Assembly: GCA_964555935.1 (NCBI GenBank)
Contig: CAZKUN010000104.1
Span: forward strand, 1-29,269
Source: CAZKUN01 sp964555935
Lineage (GTDB): Bacteria; Armatimonadota; Zipacnadia; Zipacnadales; VGFC01
Reading direction: 5' to 3'
Length of the DNA stretch: 29,269 bases
This document shows positions 7,489 through 16,545 of the stretch, one piece after another. The position numbers and the translations under genes were made by a program. The notes under the pieces are model-generated. The model was not told where the DNA came from. It made no database searches and worked only from the letters and a program-made list of their open reading frames with translations. Position 1 is the stretch's first letter; every line of letters begins with the position of its first letter.

Positions 7489-8937
7489 ATGTCAGATCAA
7501 CAGACACTTCGTGCCGGCGTGGCCAAGAGCGACATCACCGCGAGCGGCGTGGCTGTCAACGATCCGCTCTTCGCAAAGGCGCTGGTGCTGGACGACGGGA
7601 AGACGCAGGTGGTCATCATCGCGATGGATGTCGTCGCGCTGGCGATGATCGGTGACGTGAGCGATGACTTCATGCCGACGCTGCGCGGGCGCATCGAGGA
7701 AGAACTGGACATCCCCGGCGACCACGTCCTCGTGAACGCCTCCCACACGCACCCACCAGGCCGGATGCTGTGTGATGGCGGCGAGTTGGTGGCTCGGACG
7801 TTCGATGCCGTCCGCCGAGCGCAGCAGAACCTTGAGCCGGTCACCGTTGGCGCGGGCGTTGGGCATGAGGACCGGTTCATGCTCAACCGGACGCTGAGGC
7901 TGAAGAACGGCAAGGGCCACACAATCCGACACGCTAACCCATGTCCGCGCGACGATGAGGTCGAGAGTCTCGGACCGATCGACCCCGATATTGGCATCCT
8001 CCGCTTCGATCGCGCGGACGGACGGCCTGTGGCGGTGATATACAACTTCGCCTGCCATCCGCTGCTCGGCGTCCCCGGCGGCGCCCTCACGGCCAACTTC
8101 CCGGGCTTTGCATCAGAGGTGATCGAGGACAATCTCGACGGGACTATGGCGCTGTTCCTGCAGGGAGCCGGCGGGGACGTTACTGAGGTGCTCTACAAAG
8201 ACGTCACTCGCGCGCGCGACTCCGAACCGGTCGGCAGGATGCTGGGTCTGAGCACGCTCAAGGCGCTTCAGGACATCCACACCGACGGCGCGGACCTGAG
8301 TGTTGCCCGGGTTGAACTCGACCTGCCCCGCCGGACCGACATCCCCGAACGGCTGGCTGAGCTGGAGGCGGAGCGGGATGCGCTGCTAGCGGGGCTGAGA
8401 GGCACAAGCCTGAGTTTCAGGACGTTCCTGCCGCTGTACATCAAGCACGCGCTGAACCCCGACTTCCCTTCGGACTACTCCTATCGGTACATGCACGATG
8501 AGGCGGTCGGCAGCGTCGAACGACAGGCGGTGGACGCCGAGAACCGGGGCAACGTTGACAAGTACCTGAGCAACATCGACGCGATGGAGCGGCTGGCCAG
8601 GATCCAGGACAAGATGGGGACGCACAGGACGCATCAGGCGATCAACGACGCGTCGGGCGAGGCGACCATCCGGACCGAGGTGCAGGGCATCCGGATCGGT
8701 GACTGCGTTCTGGTGACGTCTCCGGCGGAGGTCTGCGTTCAGGTCGGCCTCAACGTCAAGCGCGATTCGCCCTACGAGCACACGTTCATGTCAGCGTTCT
8801 CGAACGGGTACGTGCATTACGGCGCCCCCGCGGAGGACTATGCCATGGGCGGGTACGAGGTCACGGAGTGCCTGCTGGCGCCGGAGTGGCAGGAGATGTT
8901 CGAGGAGGCGGCGCGCGAGGTCATCGCGAGGCTCTAA
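7489..8937 (+). CDS. Neutral/alkaline ceramidase-like protein
   Basis: 482 aa with the fold signatures of the neutral/alkaline non-lysosomal ceramidase N-terminal domain (PF04734): RAGVAKSDIT at 8-17, the metal-binding NASHTHPP at about 83-90, and NFACHPLLG near residue 186 where true ceramidases have a metal His followed by the nucleophilic Ser (H-G-T-S). Here the Ser-bearing motif is replaced by HPLLG, so amidase activity on ceramide is doubtful. There is no signal peptide and no ceramidase C-terminal domain, unlike secreted ceramidases. Relatives with this architecture are common in polysaccharide-degrading bacteria and mostly uncharacterised. ATG at 7489 has only a weak ribosome-binding site. 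Its stop codon overlaps the stop of the convergent hydrolase gene. Confidence 0.8.
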   Translation: MSDQQTLRAGVAKSDITASGVAVNDPLFAKALVLDDGKTQVVIIAMDVVALAMIGDVSDDFMPTLRGRIEEELDIPGDHVLVNASHTHPPGRMLCDGGELVARTFDAVRRAQQNLEPVTVGAGVGHEDRFMLNRTLRLKNGKGHTIRHANPCPRDDEVESLGPIDPDIGILRFDRADGRPVAVIYNFACHPLLGVPGGALTANFPGFASEVIEDNLDGTMALFLQGAGGDVTEVLYKDVTRARDSEPVGRMLGLSTLKALQDIHTDGADLSVARVELDLPRRTDIPERLAELEAERDALLAGLRGTSLSFRTFLPLYIKHALNPDFPSDYSYRYMHDEAVGSVERQAVDAENRGNVDKYLSNIDAMERLARIQDKMGTHRTHQAINDASGEATIRTEVQGIRIGDCVLVTSPAEVCVQVGLNVKRDSPYEHTFMSAFSNGYVHYGAPAEDYAMGGYEVTECLLAPEWQEMFEEAAREVIARL

Positions 8938-9776
8938 GGGGTCTCGGGCTCGCCAGCTTCCACGAAGTCGAGGATCGGAGTCCAATCAATGCCGAGAATC
9001 GGCGCGTCGTGGCCGCCACCGGCGATCTCAGTATAGTCGACGCGGCCGCCGAGTTCCTGGAGACGGATGACGAGCCTGCGGGTGGCGTCGATGGGGATCG
9101 ACTCATCGGCCGTGCCGTGAGATATGACGACCGGCATGGTGAGCCTGTCGGCGTGCTGGAGCGCGGAGCGAGCCTCGAGTTCGGTGGCGAGGCCATGTCC
9201 GTCGATCTGATAGTGCATCCGGATCGCAGCCGAGATGTTCGCGTGAACGGGACGGTCAGACGCCGCGGCGAAGGCGTAGTAGCTCTCCATGTCGCCGGCC
9301 GGGCAGAGGGCGATGACGCCGTCGATGAGGTCTGGTCGGCGGACGGCGAAGACGAGCGCCGATGAGCCGCCCATTGAGCCGCCGGAGAGGTAGACCTTCT
9401 TGCCCGGGTACTTCCCACGCAGAATGCCGATGAGATCCGCAAGACCATCCTCCCCGAGCTGATTCATCCACGTGTTGCCACCGTAGTAACCGCAGACATA
9501 GGCCCAGTTGCGGCGCGAGCACTCCCTTCGCAATTTGCCGAAGGCGTCCTCGTAGATCCCGGGCGTCATCCCCTGAGTCTCGTCGGAATAGTGCCCGTGG
9601 AGGTAGATGAGGACGGCGGTGGGATCGCCCTCGGCGAGCTGCATCAGATATGGCCACTTGGAGCCATCGGCGGAACAGTTGAAGACCTCGCGCGTGGGTT
9701 GAGGGAGCGCGTCGTCGGCGAAGGCGGCGGGCATGAGGATCACCGTGAGGATGATGGGCGTGAGGCGAGTGAGCAT
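8934..9776 (-). CDS. Secreted alpha/beta hydrolase (esterase/peptidase-like)
   Basis: 280 aa with a signal peptide (residues 1-20, IILTVILMPAAFA). The alpha/beta-hydrolase elements are in order: oxyanion strand LIYLHGHY at 56-63, nucleophile elbow GGSMGG with Ser134, Asp224 in HGTADESIP, and His256 in GGGHDAP. It is close to dienelactone-hydrolase/prolyl-oligopeptidase or feruloyl-/acetyl-esterase-like proteins, so an ester-bond hydrolase acting on decorated glycans in the periplasm is plausible. It is the last gene of a minus-strand run, 20 nt after the DUF4026/DUF2314-type gene. Its TAG overlaps the TAA of the ceramidase-like gene (8934-8937), leaving no room for a terminator. Confidence 0.85.
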   Translation of the reverse strand: MLTRLTPIILTVILMPAAFADDALPQPTREVFNCSADGSKWPYLMQLAEGDPTAVLIYLHGHYSDETQGMTPGIYEDAFGKLRRECSRRNWAYVCGYYGGNTWMNQLGEDGLADLIGILRGKYPGKKVYLSGGSMGGSSALVFAVRRPDLIDGVIALCPAGDMESYYAFAAASDRPVHANISAAIRMHYQIDGHGLATELEARSALQHADRLTMPVVISHGTADESIPIDATRRLVIRLQELGGRVDYTEIAGGGHDAPILGIDWTPILDFVEAGEPETP

Positions 9777-9796
9777 GGCGGTGGCTCCAGGACAGC

Positions 9797-11134
9797 TCAG
9801 GCGGAGGCGTCTTCGGCGGCCAGCGCGCGCTCAAGATGGAAGATCTGGTCCGGGTCGAAGCGACCGCGCTCGCTCAGGATGGCCCAGTCGCTCATGTGCT
9901 CGAGCGAGCGGCTTCCCCGGTCGCCCTCGTGGAGGTCGGATATGCCATAGGGCTCGTTGATGAGCGTGGCATCCAACTGGTCGTCAGCAATAGAGTGAAC
10001 TTGGAACCACAGGTGCTCGCGGGCCGGCTCGTCATCATCATCGTCGAGCATGGCCGGATTGTCGATCGGCAGGCCGAGTTTGACGAGAAACACCCAGTCG
10101 TCCGTGTCGCCACCGAAGCGCTGCTGGATCTCTGCAAAACGCTCGAAACGCTCCCTGGCCAGCGCGGCCATCCGGTCGGTCTCGGTGGTCGAGAGTTGCA
10201 GCACGGGATTGTTCTCGAGCGCGCGCGCGTACTTGGCCGGGTTCCCGTATCTCTTGACGAGCAGCCCGGACTTGGGGCGCAGCAGGATCCCCGATGGCAG
10301 GTTGTGCCCCTGCTCTCGGTCCTCGTCAGCGGACCACATGCCCTTTGGCACGTGGCGGATTGCCTCTTCCCACGGAAGCCAGACCAACTCCAGACCTTGC
10401 CCCACCGCGAAGGTCTCGCCCGGCGGAGGCGTGCCGAGGTCGAGGAAGGCCATCGCGACGGCGTTCATCAGATCGCCGAGGGACTCAGCGCCCACGGGCG
10501 GGATGTCGACCATCTCCAGCTCGACGGTTCCGCAGCGAAGGAGACCGTGCGTGTGGAGCCAACCGTTGCCGCCCTCATCCGGGCCGACGGCATGCATCCG
10601 GAACATCACCAGAGGCGATGGCGGAACGCTGGAGGAGGCGACGTCGCGGACCCACGCGGCTGAGTGCACGGCGGTGGACGCGGGATCGACAACGATGATC
10701 GCGTCCGGAGCCGCGACGGCGAGGATCTGAAGCTGACGGTGGTAGTCCCACAGCGCCCGCTCGCCGAACTGAGTCTCCGTGCCGATGACCCACTTGGCGC
10801 CATCAATCGCGGCGCGCTCGTCGTCGGTGAGGCTGGTTTCGAGTTCAGTCGGCGGGTGGTCCTCGGGGGCCTTCTCGAGCCAGACATCAACGCGCATCGG
10901 ATCGTCGCGCTCCGGGAACCGGATGGAGGCTGTCTGGCGCCAGATGGCCCCCTGTTGTCGCGGCGCGCTGGCGATCTCGAAGCCCTCCACGGCAAGCCCC
11001 GACTCGCGAAGGAGTGCCTGGACGCCCGAGACGCCCGGCTCAGGCGAATCGGCGGGAAGCAACGCGAGGACGATCGACGGCGCGAGTTCGGCCGCCGACT
11101 CGAGGAACATCTCGTAGACTTCAGGCATCTTCAT
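9797..11134 (-). CDS. DUF4026 and DUF2314 (YegJ-like) domain protein
   Basis: 445-aa cytosolic protein. The C-terminal ~90 residues match the DUF2314/YegJ pattern: EHLWFQVHSIADDQLDATLI, then NEPYGISDLHEGDRG and MSDWAILSE. The N-terminal ~330 residues resemble DUF4026, which usually precedes DUF2314. An Asp run (DDDDDE) precedes the C-terminal domain. Function is unknown for both families. The ATG at 11134 has GGGAGG 7 nt upstream. It lies between an exported hydrolase (36 nt upstream) and an exported esterase (20 nt downstream), so co-transcription is likely, but no functional link is evident. It is the one cytosolic protein in that run. Confidence 0.8.
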   Translation of the reverse strand: MKMPEVYEMFLESAAELAPSIVLALLPADSPEPGVSGVQALLRESGLAVEGFEIASAPRQQGAIWRQTASIRFPERDDPMRVDVWLEKAPEDHPPTELETSLTDDERAAIDGAKWVIGTETQFGERALWDYHRQLQILAVAAPDAIIVVDPASTAVHSAAWVRDVASSSVPPSPLVMFRMHAVGPDEGGNGWLHTHGLLRCGTVELEMVDIPPVGAESLGDLMNAVAMAFLDLGTPPPGETFAVGQGLELVWLPWEEAIRHVPKGMWSADEDREQGHNLPSGILLRPKSGLLVKRYGNPAKYARALENNPVLQLSTTETDRMAALARERFERFAEIQQRFGGDTDDWVFLVKLGLPIDNPAMLDDDDDEPAREHLWFQVHSIADDQLDATLINEPYGISDLHEGDRGSRSLEHMSDWAILSERGRFDPDQIFHLERALAAEDASA

Positions 11135-11170
11135 CCGGGACCTCCCTGGACAACGCGGGCCCAGCGTTCG

Positions 11171-14100
11171 TTAGTTCACTCGGACGTACTTGCGTCCGAT
11201 GGTGCCCGAGGCCAGCTCCTCAACACGAATCTCCCATAGTCCTGGGCGGTCGTTCGGGGCCACATCGTACACGACCTGAAGCCGGCCGCCAATGGTGGCG
11301 TAGTGACCGCTGGTCTCAGCCGGGATGCCGTCGGGATCGAGGATCTGCACGTGGACGGGCACGACCGCGTCGATGGGATCTCCCGCCACGTCGGCAACCG
11401 TGAGATCAGCGCTGAGCGCATCGCCTCGGGCGGCGGAGTCGGGCGCGTCTACGGAGACCGCTGCGATCGCGTCGGGCGTCACCATGAGGAGCTGTCCGCC
11501 GCCGGGCTCAACGTGCACGTCTATGCTGAGCTTGCCGTCCTGAACCGTCGCCGCGACCTGCCTGCCGGCGACGAGATCGTAGACGACTCCGGCACCGCGC
11601 GCGACAGTCACCGTCGCGTCCGACGGCAGCCCTTGCTCCATCACCAAGCCGTGGTGGCCGACGTAATCGCCGAACTCGCGGTGGTCGTTGATGAGGAAGA
11701 CGTAGTCGGTGTCGGAGAAACGCCGGTAGCGCGGGACGACGTCCGCGTTCGTCGAGTCGGCGTAGCGCGTGTAGTGGCCGCTTAACTCCTCGCGGAGTTT
11801 CGCCGCGAGGGCCTGAAGCGCGGCCTTGTCGTCATCGGCCTGCCTGGTCCGCTCGTAGGCGATCAAGATGATATCGGGGGTGATGGCCGGGCAGAGCCGC
11901 TCATCACCGACGATGATCCCGCCACGATCCTGGAAGGCCTTCACGCGCTCGACGACGCCGGCGGTCAGGACATCGCAATCGGGCATAACGAGGACCTTGA
12001 AGTCATCCAGCCCGCGGTCCATGACCGTCTCGTCGAAGACGATCTCCGTCTGCAAGCGCGCCCACTGGCAGACGAGGTACATGTCGCCGATCCAGGTGTG
12101 CCCCCAACCGTACGTGCCGCGCCGGGCGAACATCTCCGAGGCGAAGCTCTGCAGCACGGCGACGTCGGCTTGGACGTCGGGGACTTGGCGGAGCGTCGGC
12201 CCGAGCGGCTGGACCACCTCGCGTACAAGGCGAGTGAGTTCGTGCTGCGTCTGCGGGTGAGTGTAGCGGTAGGCGGAGGTGCTGTCGGTCGGCACGAGCG
12301 ACTGCCAGCCGTGGTACATGATGCCCTTGATGGGGCGGGCGATTTTGGTCCAGAAGGCCTCGCGAAGCTGCATGGGCGAGATCGTCACGAAGGCGGCGTC
12401 GGGGTCGGTGTCTTCCCAGACCGTCTGAGCAGCGACTTCGTCCTGGCTCTCCTCGCTCATCGGCGCGGTCTGAGACCGATACCAGATGATCTGGGTCATC
12501 TTCATCAGGTCTTGCGCGTCACCGGCGCCGCGGGCCATTGCCGCGAGTTCATCCGTCACGGTGCCGATCCGCAGTGGGTCGGGGTACGAGTACGTCCATT
12601 GGGAGACGTAATCGACGCCTCCGCCCGTGCCGTAAACTTTGGCGACGCGCACGGCCGGGTCGTGGAACGTCCAGAGGTCGTCGCGACCGGTCGATTTCAG
12701 CCCGTCGTGAAGGGCCGTGTTGAGTGCGTTCCAGCCGTCGCCATGCTTCCAGTACCACTGGAGATAGCGGTAGATCGGGTCGTCGTCCGCGATGACACGA
12801 TCCGCCGGGAAACCGTCGATCCTGGCGTGGTCGACGCCGTTCTTGGACTGCACCTCGTCGGGGATCTCAAGGCCCGTCGCCTCGCGATACGCCGCGAGAT
12901 CGTGTTCGTGGAAACAGGGGTTGGCCTCGCCACGGACCTCAGTGTGAATCATCGCGCTGTCAAGGGCTGGGAAGTCGCCGTAAGTCTGCGCGACCGATGC
13001 GCCGACGTTGTAGCAGAACTCCTTCGCCTCGGGGAAGAGGCCGCAGATGTCGTGCTTGGCATAGTGCTCGCCATCGCGCCCGACGCGCCGGTAGTCCTCG
13101 TTCTCTCGGAGCCAGCGGCCCGGCGATAGCGACGCGCAAGTTCTGATGCCCGCGACTAGCGCCGCGTCAAGGTCGGCGTGGCGGTCGGCGATGTGATCGG
13201 GCTGGTTGGCCGCGGTCGGCGCGCCCGCATCCCAAATCGTGCCGAAATCAGCGCCCAGTCCGAGCGCGTGGGTGAAGCCGATGCGCTTGAGGCGGTCGAG
13301 TTCATCGGTGATGGCCGTCCACCCGACGCCCCACATCAGCACCGGCATGCGCTCGGGGTTGGGGCGGGCGGCGATGTAGACGGGGACGGACCGCTCGCTG
13401 ACGACCGGCGGATCGCCGGGGATCTCAAGAGCCACGCGGAGCTCGTACTCCGCCGGGCGCAGGGACGTATCGAGCAGGTACTCGACGACATGCGTCGCTC
13501 TGGGCTCGACGTTAGGAACGGGGAACTCCTGGGCGCCGATCCCCGCGACGGAGACAGTCATCTTGGCTCCTGCCATCGGCGCGCGGTCGAGGTTGGTGAC
13601 CTCGACACGCAGCGGAGGCGCCTGCTCCATGCGCAAGTATGCCTTCCGGGCCGTCGCCAAGCGAGCGCCGGCCCGGCCGAATTCCACGGCGAGATTTGCG
13701 ATTCGTACCTGGTCGATGACCCCAGGGAAGCCATGGTAATAACTCCCTACCCGATCGCCGATGGACAGCGCGCGGGTGCCGGGCGCGACGGACGTTCGGC
13801 CAGCCGCCATGCCCCCGCCGGCGGGGAGCCCATCGATGTACAGATCAAGCCCGCCCGCGCCATCGTAGACCATGGCGACGTGATACCATCGGGCTGCCTC
13901 GAAGACCTGAGCGCGGGAGCTGAACCAAACGGTCTCATCGCCGAAGCCGAGACCCGCGCGCAGCCGCCGGAGGCCTTGCGTGTCCGCTGCGCTGAGGATG
14001 AGCTGATAGCCGGTGTCGTCGATGTACCGGTTGTCGATGAGGAAGCTCTCCGGGTAGCCATCGAGATCGTCGCGGGGTTGGATGTGCATCTCGATGGTGA

Positions 14101-14434
14101 AGGCGCCAGTGGGCGTCAGCGCCGGATTGGCGGGCACGACCGCGGCGTACTTCTCATCGATGTCGGGCCACCCGCGGAATGACTCAAGTCCGCCGCCGAA
14201 GCGGCCGTTCTCGCTGAGGGCGGCGCCGGTGAGCGTCGCCGCGTGACCGTTGCCGGAAGCATCGTCACCCTCGGCGCCGACGCCGAACTGCCAGAGCGCC
14301 ACCACATGAGCGCCCGTGGCGTCGTCGCCGGCGTACTCCGCCTCCCACGGCTCGCGCAGGCGCGGAGCGTCCTGGGCGCGCGCGTGGCACGGGATGATAG
14401 CGAGTAATCCGCACGCGAATATGACGCGTCTCAT
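11171..14434 (-). CDS. Large secreted LamG / TIM-barrel glycoside-hydrolase-like protein
   Basis: About 1087 aa. The ATG at 14434 (MRRVIFACGLLAIIPCHARA, signal peptide) follows GGTGA by 5 nt; an in-frame GTG at 14443 is an alternative. Domains in order: LamG/concanavalin-like (about 40-255: ALWQFG, EMHIQPRDD, WYHVAMVYDG, LDLYIDGLP, GVIDQVRIANLAVEF); an Ig-like strand region (about 270-360); a TIM-barrel-like hydrolase region (about 365-740, from MLWGVGWTAI to IMYHGWQSL); a GH42-type glutamine-amidotransferase-like domain (about 765-890, LVMPDCDVLTAGVVERVKAF); and a C-terminal beta domain ending RKYVRVN. Likely a periplasmic or extracellular beta-galactosidase-like (GH42/GH5-clan) enzyme, but the catalytic Glu pair is not assigned. 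It heads the minus run to 8934 and is divergent from the hydrolase starting at 14573. Confidence 0.75.
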   Translation of the reverse strand: MRRVIFACGLLAIIPCHARAQDAPRLREPWEAEYAGDDATGAHVVALWQFGVGAEGDDASGNGHAATLTGAALSENGRFGGGLESFRGWPDIDEKYAAVVPANPALTPTGAFTIEMHIQPRDDLDGYPESFLIDNRYIDDTGYQLILSAADTQGLRRLRAGLGFGDETVWFSSRAQVFEAARWYHVAMVYDGAGGLDLYIDGLPAGGGMAAGRTSVAPGTRALSIGDRVGSYYHGFPGVIDQVRIANLAVEFGRAGARLATARKAYLRMEQAPPLRVEVTNLDRAPMAGAKMTVSVAGIGAQEFPVPNVEPRATHVVEYLLDTSLRPAEYELRVALEIPGDPPVVSERSVPVYIAARPNPERMPVLMWGVGWTAITDELDRLKRIGFTHALGLGADFGTIWDAGAPTAANQPDHIADRHADLDAALVAGIRTCASLSPGRWLRENEDYRRVGRDGEHYAKHDICGLFPEAKEFCYNVGASVAQTYGDFPALDSAMIHTEVRGEANPCFHEHDLAAYREATGLEIPDEVQSKNGVDHARIDGFPADRVIADDDPIYRYLQWYWKHGDGWNALNTALHDGLKSTGRDDLWTFHDPAVRVAKVYGTGGGVDYVSQWTYSYPDPLRIGTVTDELAAMARGAGDAQDLMKMTQIIWYRSQTAPMSEESQDEVAAQTVWEDTDPDAAFVTISPMQLREAFWTKIARPIKGIMYHGWQSLVPTDSTSAYRYTHPQTQHELTRLVREVVQPLGPTLRQVPDVQADVAVLQSFASEMFARRGTYGWGHTWIGDMYLVCQWARLQTEIVFDETVMDRGLDDFKVLVMPDCDVLTAGVVERVKAFQDRGGIIVGDERLCPAITPDIILIAYERTRQADDDKAALQALAAKLREELSGHYTRYADSTNADVVPRYRRFSDTDYVFLINDHREFGDYVGHHGLVMEQGLPSDATVTVARGAGVVYDLVAGRQVAATVQDGKLSIDVHVEPGGGQLLMVTPDAIAAVSVDAPDSAARGDALSADLTVADVAGDPIDAVVPVHVQILDPDGIPAETSGHYATIGGRLQVVYDVAPNDRPGLWEIRVEELASGTIGRKYVRVN

Positions 14435-14572
14435 GGGAATCACCGTTTCCGAAGGAGTGGAGTGGTGATTAGGCGCGGAAGGGCGCGGGACCTTGCGGGA
14501 GACGAGGACATGAGGAGGCCGGCGACCAACCCGAGGGCGAATCTGACACTGATTGAAGGGACGGGCTTACCC

Positions 14573-16447
14573 ATGCTTGCAGCGCTTCTCATCGCGACCA
14601 CATGGTGCATCGCTGACGATTGGACGCCACCCAACCTCGCGCAAAACGCCGGGTTCGAGGTGGTGACTGACAGCGGCAACGCGCAGGAGTGGTCTCAGTA
14701 CGAGAGCGTCGAGGGCGTCGCGCATTCGGGCGAGCGGTCGCTCTACTACGAGAACACGGACGAGGATCGGTACGTGCTGAGCAGCCAGCCCGTCACGCTT
14801 GAGCCGGGGAAAGCGTACGAGGTCAGCGTCTGGATCAAGACCGAGGGCGTTGAGGGCGACGACAGCGGCGCGACGATCTGCCTGGAGTGGTACGACGCGG
14901 ATGAGAAGTACTTGGGCGGCCACTACCCGGCGGGCTTCGGTGGGACGAATGACTGGCAACTCCTCGAGGTGCGGGGCCCGCGCGTGCCCGAGAAGGCGAC
15001 TCGGTGCAGCGTCGTCTGCTACATGCGCAAGGGAATCACGGGGAAGGCGTGGTGGGATGATGTAGAGGTCACGCAGTACCGCGAGCCTCCACTGACCACG
15101 CTGCTAACCCGGCCGAACTATCGCGGGCTGGTGACGCCTGACATCAGGCGAATCGAGGTGACGTCGGAGCTGCAGATGGCCGATTGGCACATGGGCGTGG
15201 ATGGCGTGACCTTGCGCGCGGAGTTGCTCGACGCGGAGGACACGGTGGTGCGCTCGACAACAACGAGGCCGAAGGGCGCGAGGAGCATTGTGGCCATCCG
15301 GGCGTCGAAACTCGAACCCGGCCCGTACCGCGTGAAAGTGAGCGTCGCCGACAACGCGGACGGAAGGGAGTTCGACTCTGACGCGTGGCGGGTCACAGTG
15401 ACGGACGAGCCGGTCGAACTGCGGACGAGTTACATCGACGAGCACAACCGGCTGATCCGGGATGGCGAGCCGTTCTTCCCTCTGGGGATGTACTGGAGCA
15501 GCGTGACCGAGGACCAACTCATCGAGTACGCGGACAGCTCGTTCAACTGTCTGATGCCCTACGACGCGCCGGATGAGGCGGAGATGGACCTTGTCGACGA
15601 ACACGGACTGAAGGTGATCTACTCGGTCAAGGACATCTACCACGGCCACATCTATTCGGACTCGGGGATCGAGACGATCGAGGACGAGCGGGCCTTCATC
15701 GCGGACAAAGCCGAGCGCTTTCGCAACCACCCAGCGATGCTGGCGTGGTACCTGAATGACGAGCTAGGGCTGGAATACATGGACCGGCTGGAGGCGCACC
15801 AAGAATGGCTGGAGGAGTTGGATCCGCACCACCCGACATGGGTCGTTCTGTATCAGGTGGGACTGCTCGGGGAGTACGTGCGGACGTTCGACGCGATAGG
15901 CACAGACCCGTACCCGATCCCGACGGAGCCAACGCGGCGCGCGGCGACGTGGACGCAAATGACGGTGGACGCGGTTGAGGACACGCGGGCGGTGTGGCAA
16001 GTACCCCAGGTCTTCAACTGGGCGAACTACAAGAAGACCGAGGAGGAGAAGGCCGGCCTGCGGCCGCCGACGCTGCCGGAGATGCGCAGCATGACATGGC
16101 AGTGCATCGCGCATGGGGCGAAGGGGCTGATCTACTATTCGTGGTTCGATATCAAGAGGGACACTGTCGTCCCGTTCGACGAGCAGTGGGGGTATGTGAA
16201 GGAGATCGCGGCGGAGGTCGAGGCGATGATCCCGGTGATTCTGTCGGTGGAGCCGACGCCGGAGATCACTGCCCGAGAGAGGACCTGGCTGCACTGGACC
16301 GTGAGGAAGCACCAGGGCACGACGTACCTGATCGCGGTCAACGACGACGACCGCGCGCATGAGGCGCCTTTTGAGCTGCCGGATGGCACGCGACTGGAGA
16401 TCGAGCTAGAGCCGCACGGCGTGGTGATCGGGAAGATGAAGCTCTGA
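14573..16447 (+). CDS. Secreted CBM plus TIM-barrel glycoside-hydrolase-like protein
   Basis: 624 aa from the ATG at 14573, which gives a short export signal (MLAALLIATTWCIA); an ATG at 14510 has a better-spaced GGAG but adds 21 polar residues before it. Residues about 20-168 are a CBM4/9-like jelly roll (NLAQNAGFEV, HSGERSLYYEN, LEPGKAYEVSVWIKTEG, WWDDVEVT). Residues about 185-280 are a beta linker. Residues about 285-560 look like a GH2/GH5-clan barrel: RDGEPFFPLGMYWSS, AWYLNDE with Glu397 as a candidate acid/base, DAIGTDPYPI, and KGLIYYSWFD. A final beta domain follows. It is probably a periplasmic or secreted glycosidase; substrate unknown. The stop is followed after 7 nt by a long inverted repeat that can act as terminator. 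Confidence 0.8.
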   Translation: MLAALLIATTWCIADDWTPPNLAQNAGFEVVTDSGNAQEWSQYESVEGVAHSGERSLYYENTDEDRYVLSSQPVTLEPGKAYEVSVWIKTEGVEGDDSGATICLEWYDADEKYLGGHYPAGFGGTNDWQLLEVRGPRVPEKATRCSVVCYMRKGITGKAWWDDVEVTQYREPPLTTLLTRPNYRGLVTPDIRRIEVTSELQMADWHMGVDGVTLRAELLDAEDTVVRSTTTRPKGARSIVAIRASKLEPGPYRVKVSVADNADGREFDSDAWRVTVTDEPVELRTSYIDEHNRLIRDGEPFFPLGMYWSSVTEDQLIEYADSSFNCLMPYDAPDEAEMDLVDEHGLKVIYSVKDIYHGHIYSDSGIETIEDERAFIADKAERFRNHPAMLAWYLNDELGLEYMDRLEAHQEWLEELDPHHPTWVVLYQVGLLGEYVRTFDAIGTDPYPIPTEPTRRAATWTQMTVDAVEDTRAVWQVPQVFNWANYKKTEEEKAGLRPPTLPEMRSMTWQCIAHGAKGLIYYSWFDIKRDTVVPFDEQWGYVKEIAAEVEAMIPVILSVEPTPEITARERTWLHWTVRKHQGTTYLIAVNDDDRAHEAPFELPDGTRLEIELEPHGVVIGKMKL

Positions 16448-16454
16448 TTCGAAG

Positions 16455-16541
16455 AAACTAGGGACAGTTCCCTATTTCATGATTCAGCTCGTAGATGGGT
16501 CATACAGCCTGATTCAGGAAATAGGGAACTGTCCCTAGTTT
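16455..16541. repeat. REPIN-like inverted repeat, 24-bp perfect arms
   Basis: Left arm 16455-16478 and right arm 16518-16541 are perfect reverse complements with a 39-nt spacer. Each arm is itself a hairpin, TAGGGA-CAGT-TCCCTA (16459-16474) and its reverse complement (16522-16537), so the element is two inverted palindromes as in REPINs. TGATTCAG occurs directly inside each arm (16480-16487 and 16510-16517). The outer flank GAAGAAA and the core TAGGGACAG are shared with the repeat beside the RAYT gene (21196-21283), so both probably belong to one transposase-mobilised family. Confidence 0.8.
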
Positions 16542-16545
16542 TTTT
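16518..16545 (+). terminator. Probable intrinsic terminator formed by the inverted repeat
   Basis: On the plus strand the inverted-repeat stem ends in seven T residues (16539-16545), which fits a Rho-independent terminator for the hydrolase ending at 16447. The right arm alone (TAGGGA, loop, TCCCTA) is already a short hairpin directly before the T run. It also overlaps the end of the convergent gene, whose stop codon is in the right arm. Confidence 0.55.

Noticed and set aside
12098..13129. Long plus-strand frame (343 codons) inside the LamG/TIM-barrel gene
   Set aside because: Antisense shadow of a well-supported gene in GC-rich DNA; it has no domain signatures.
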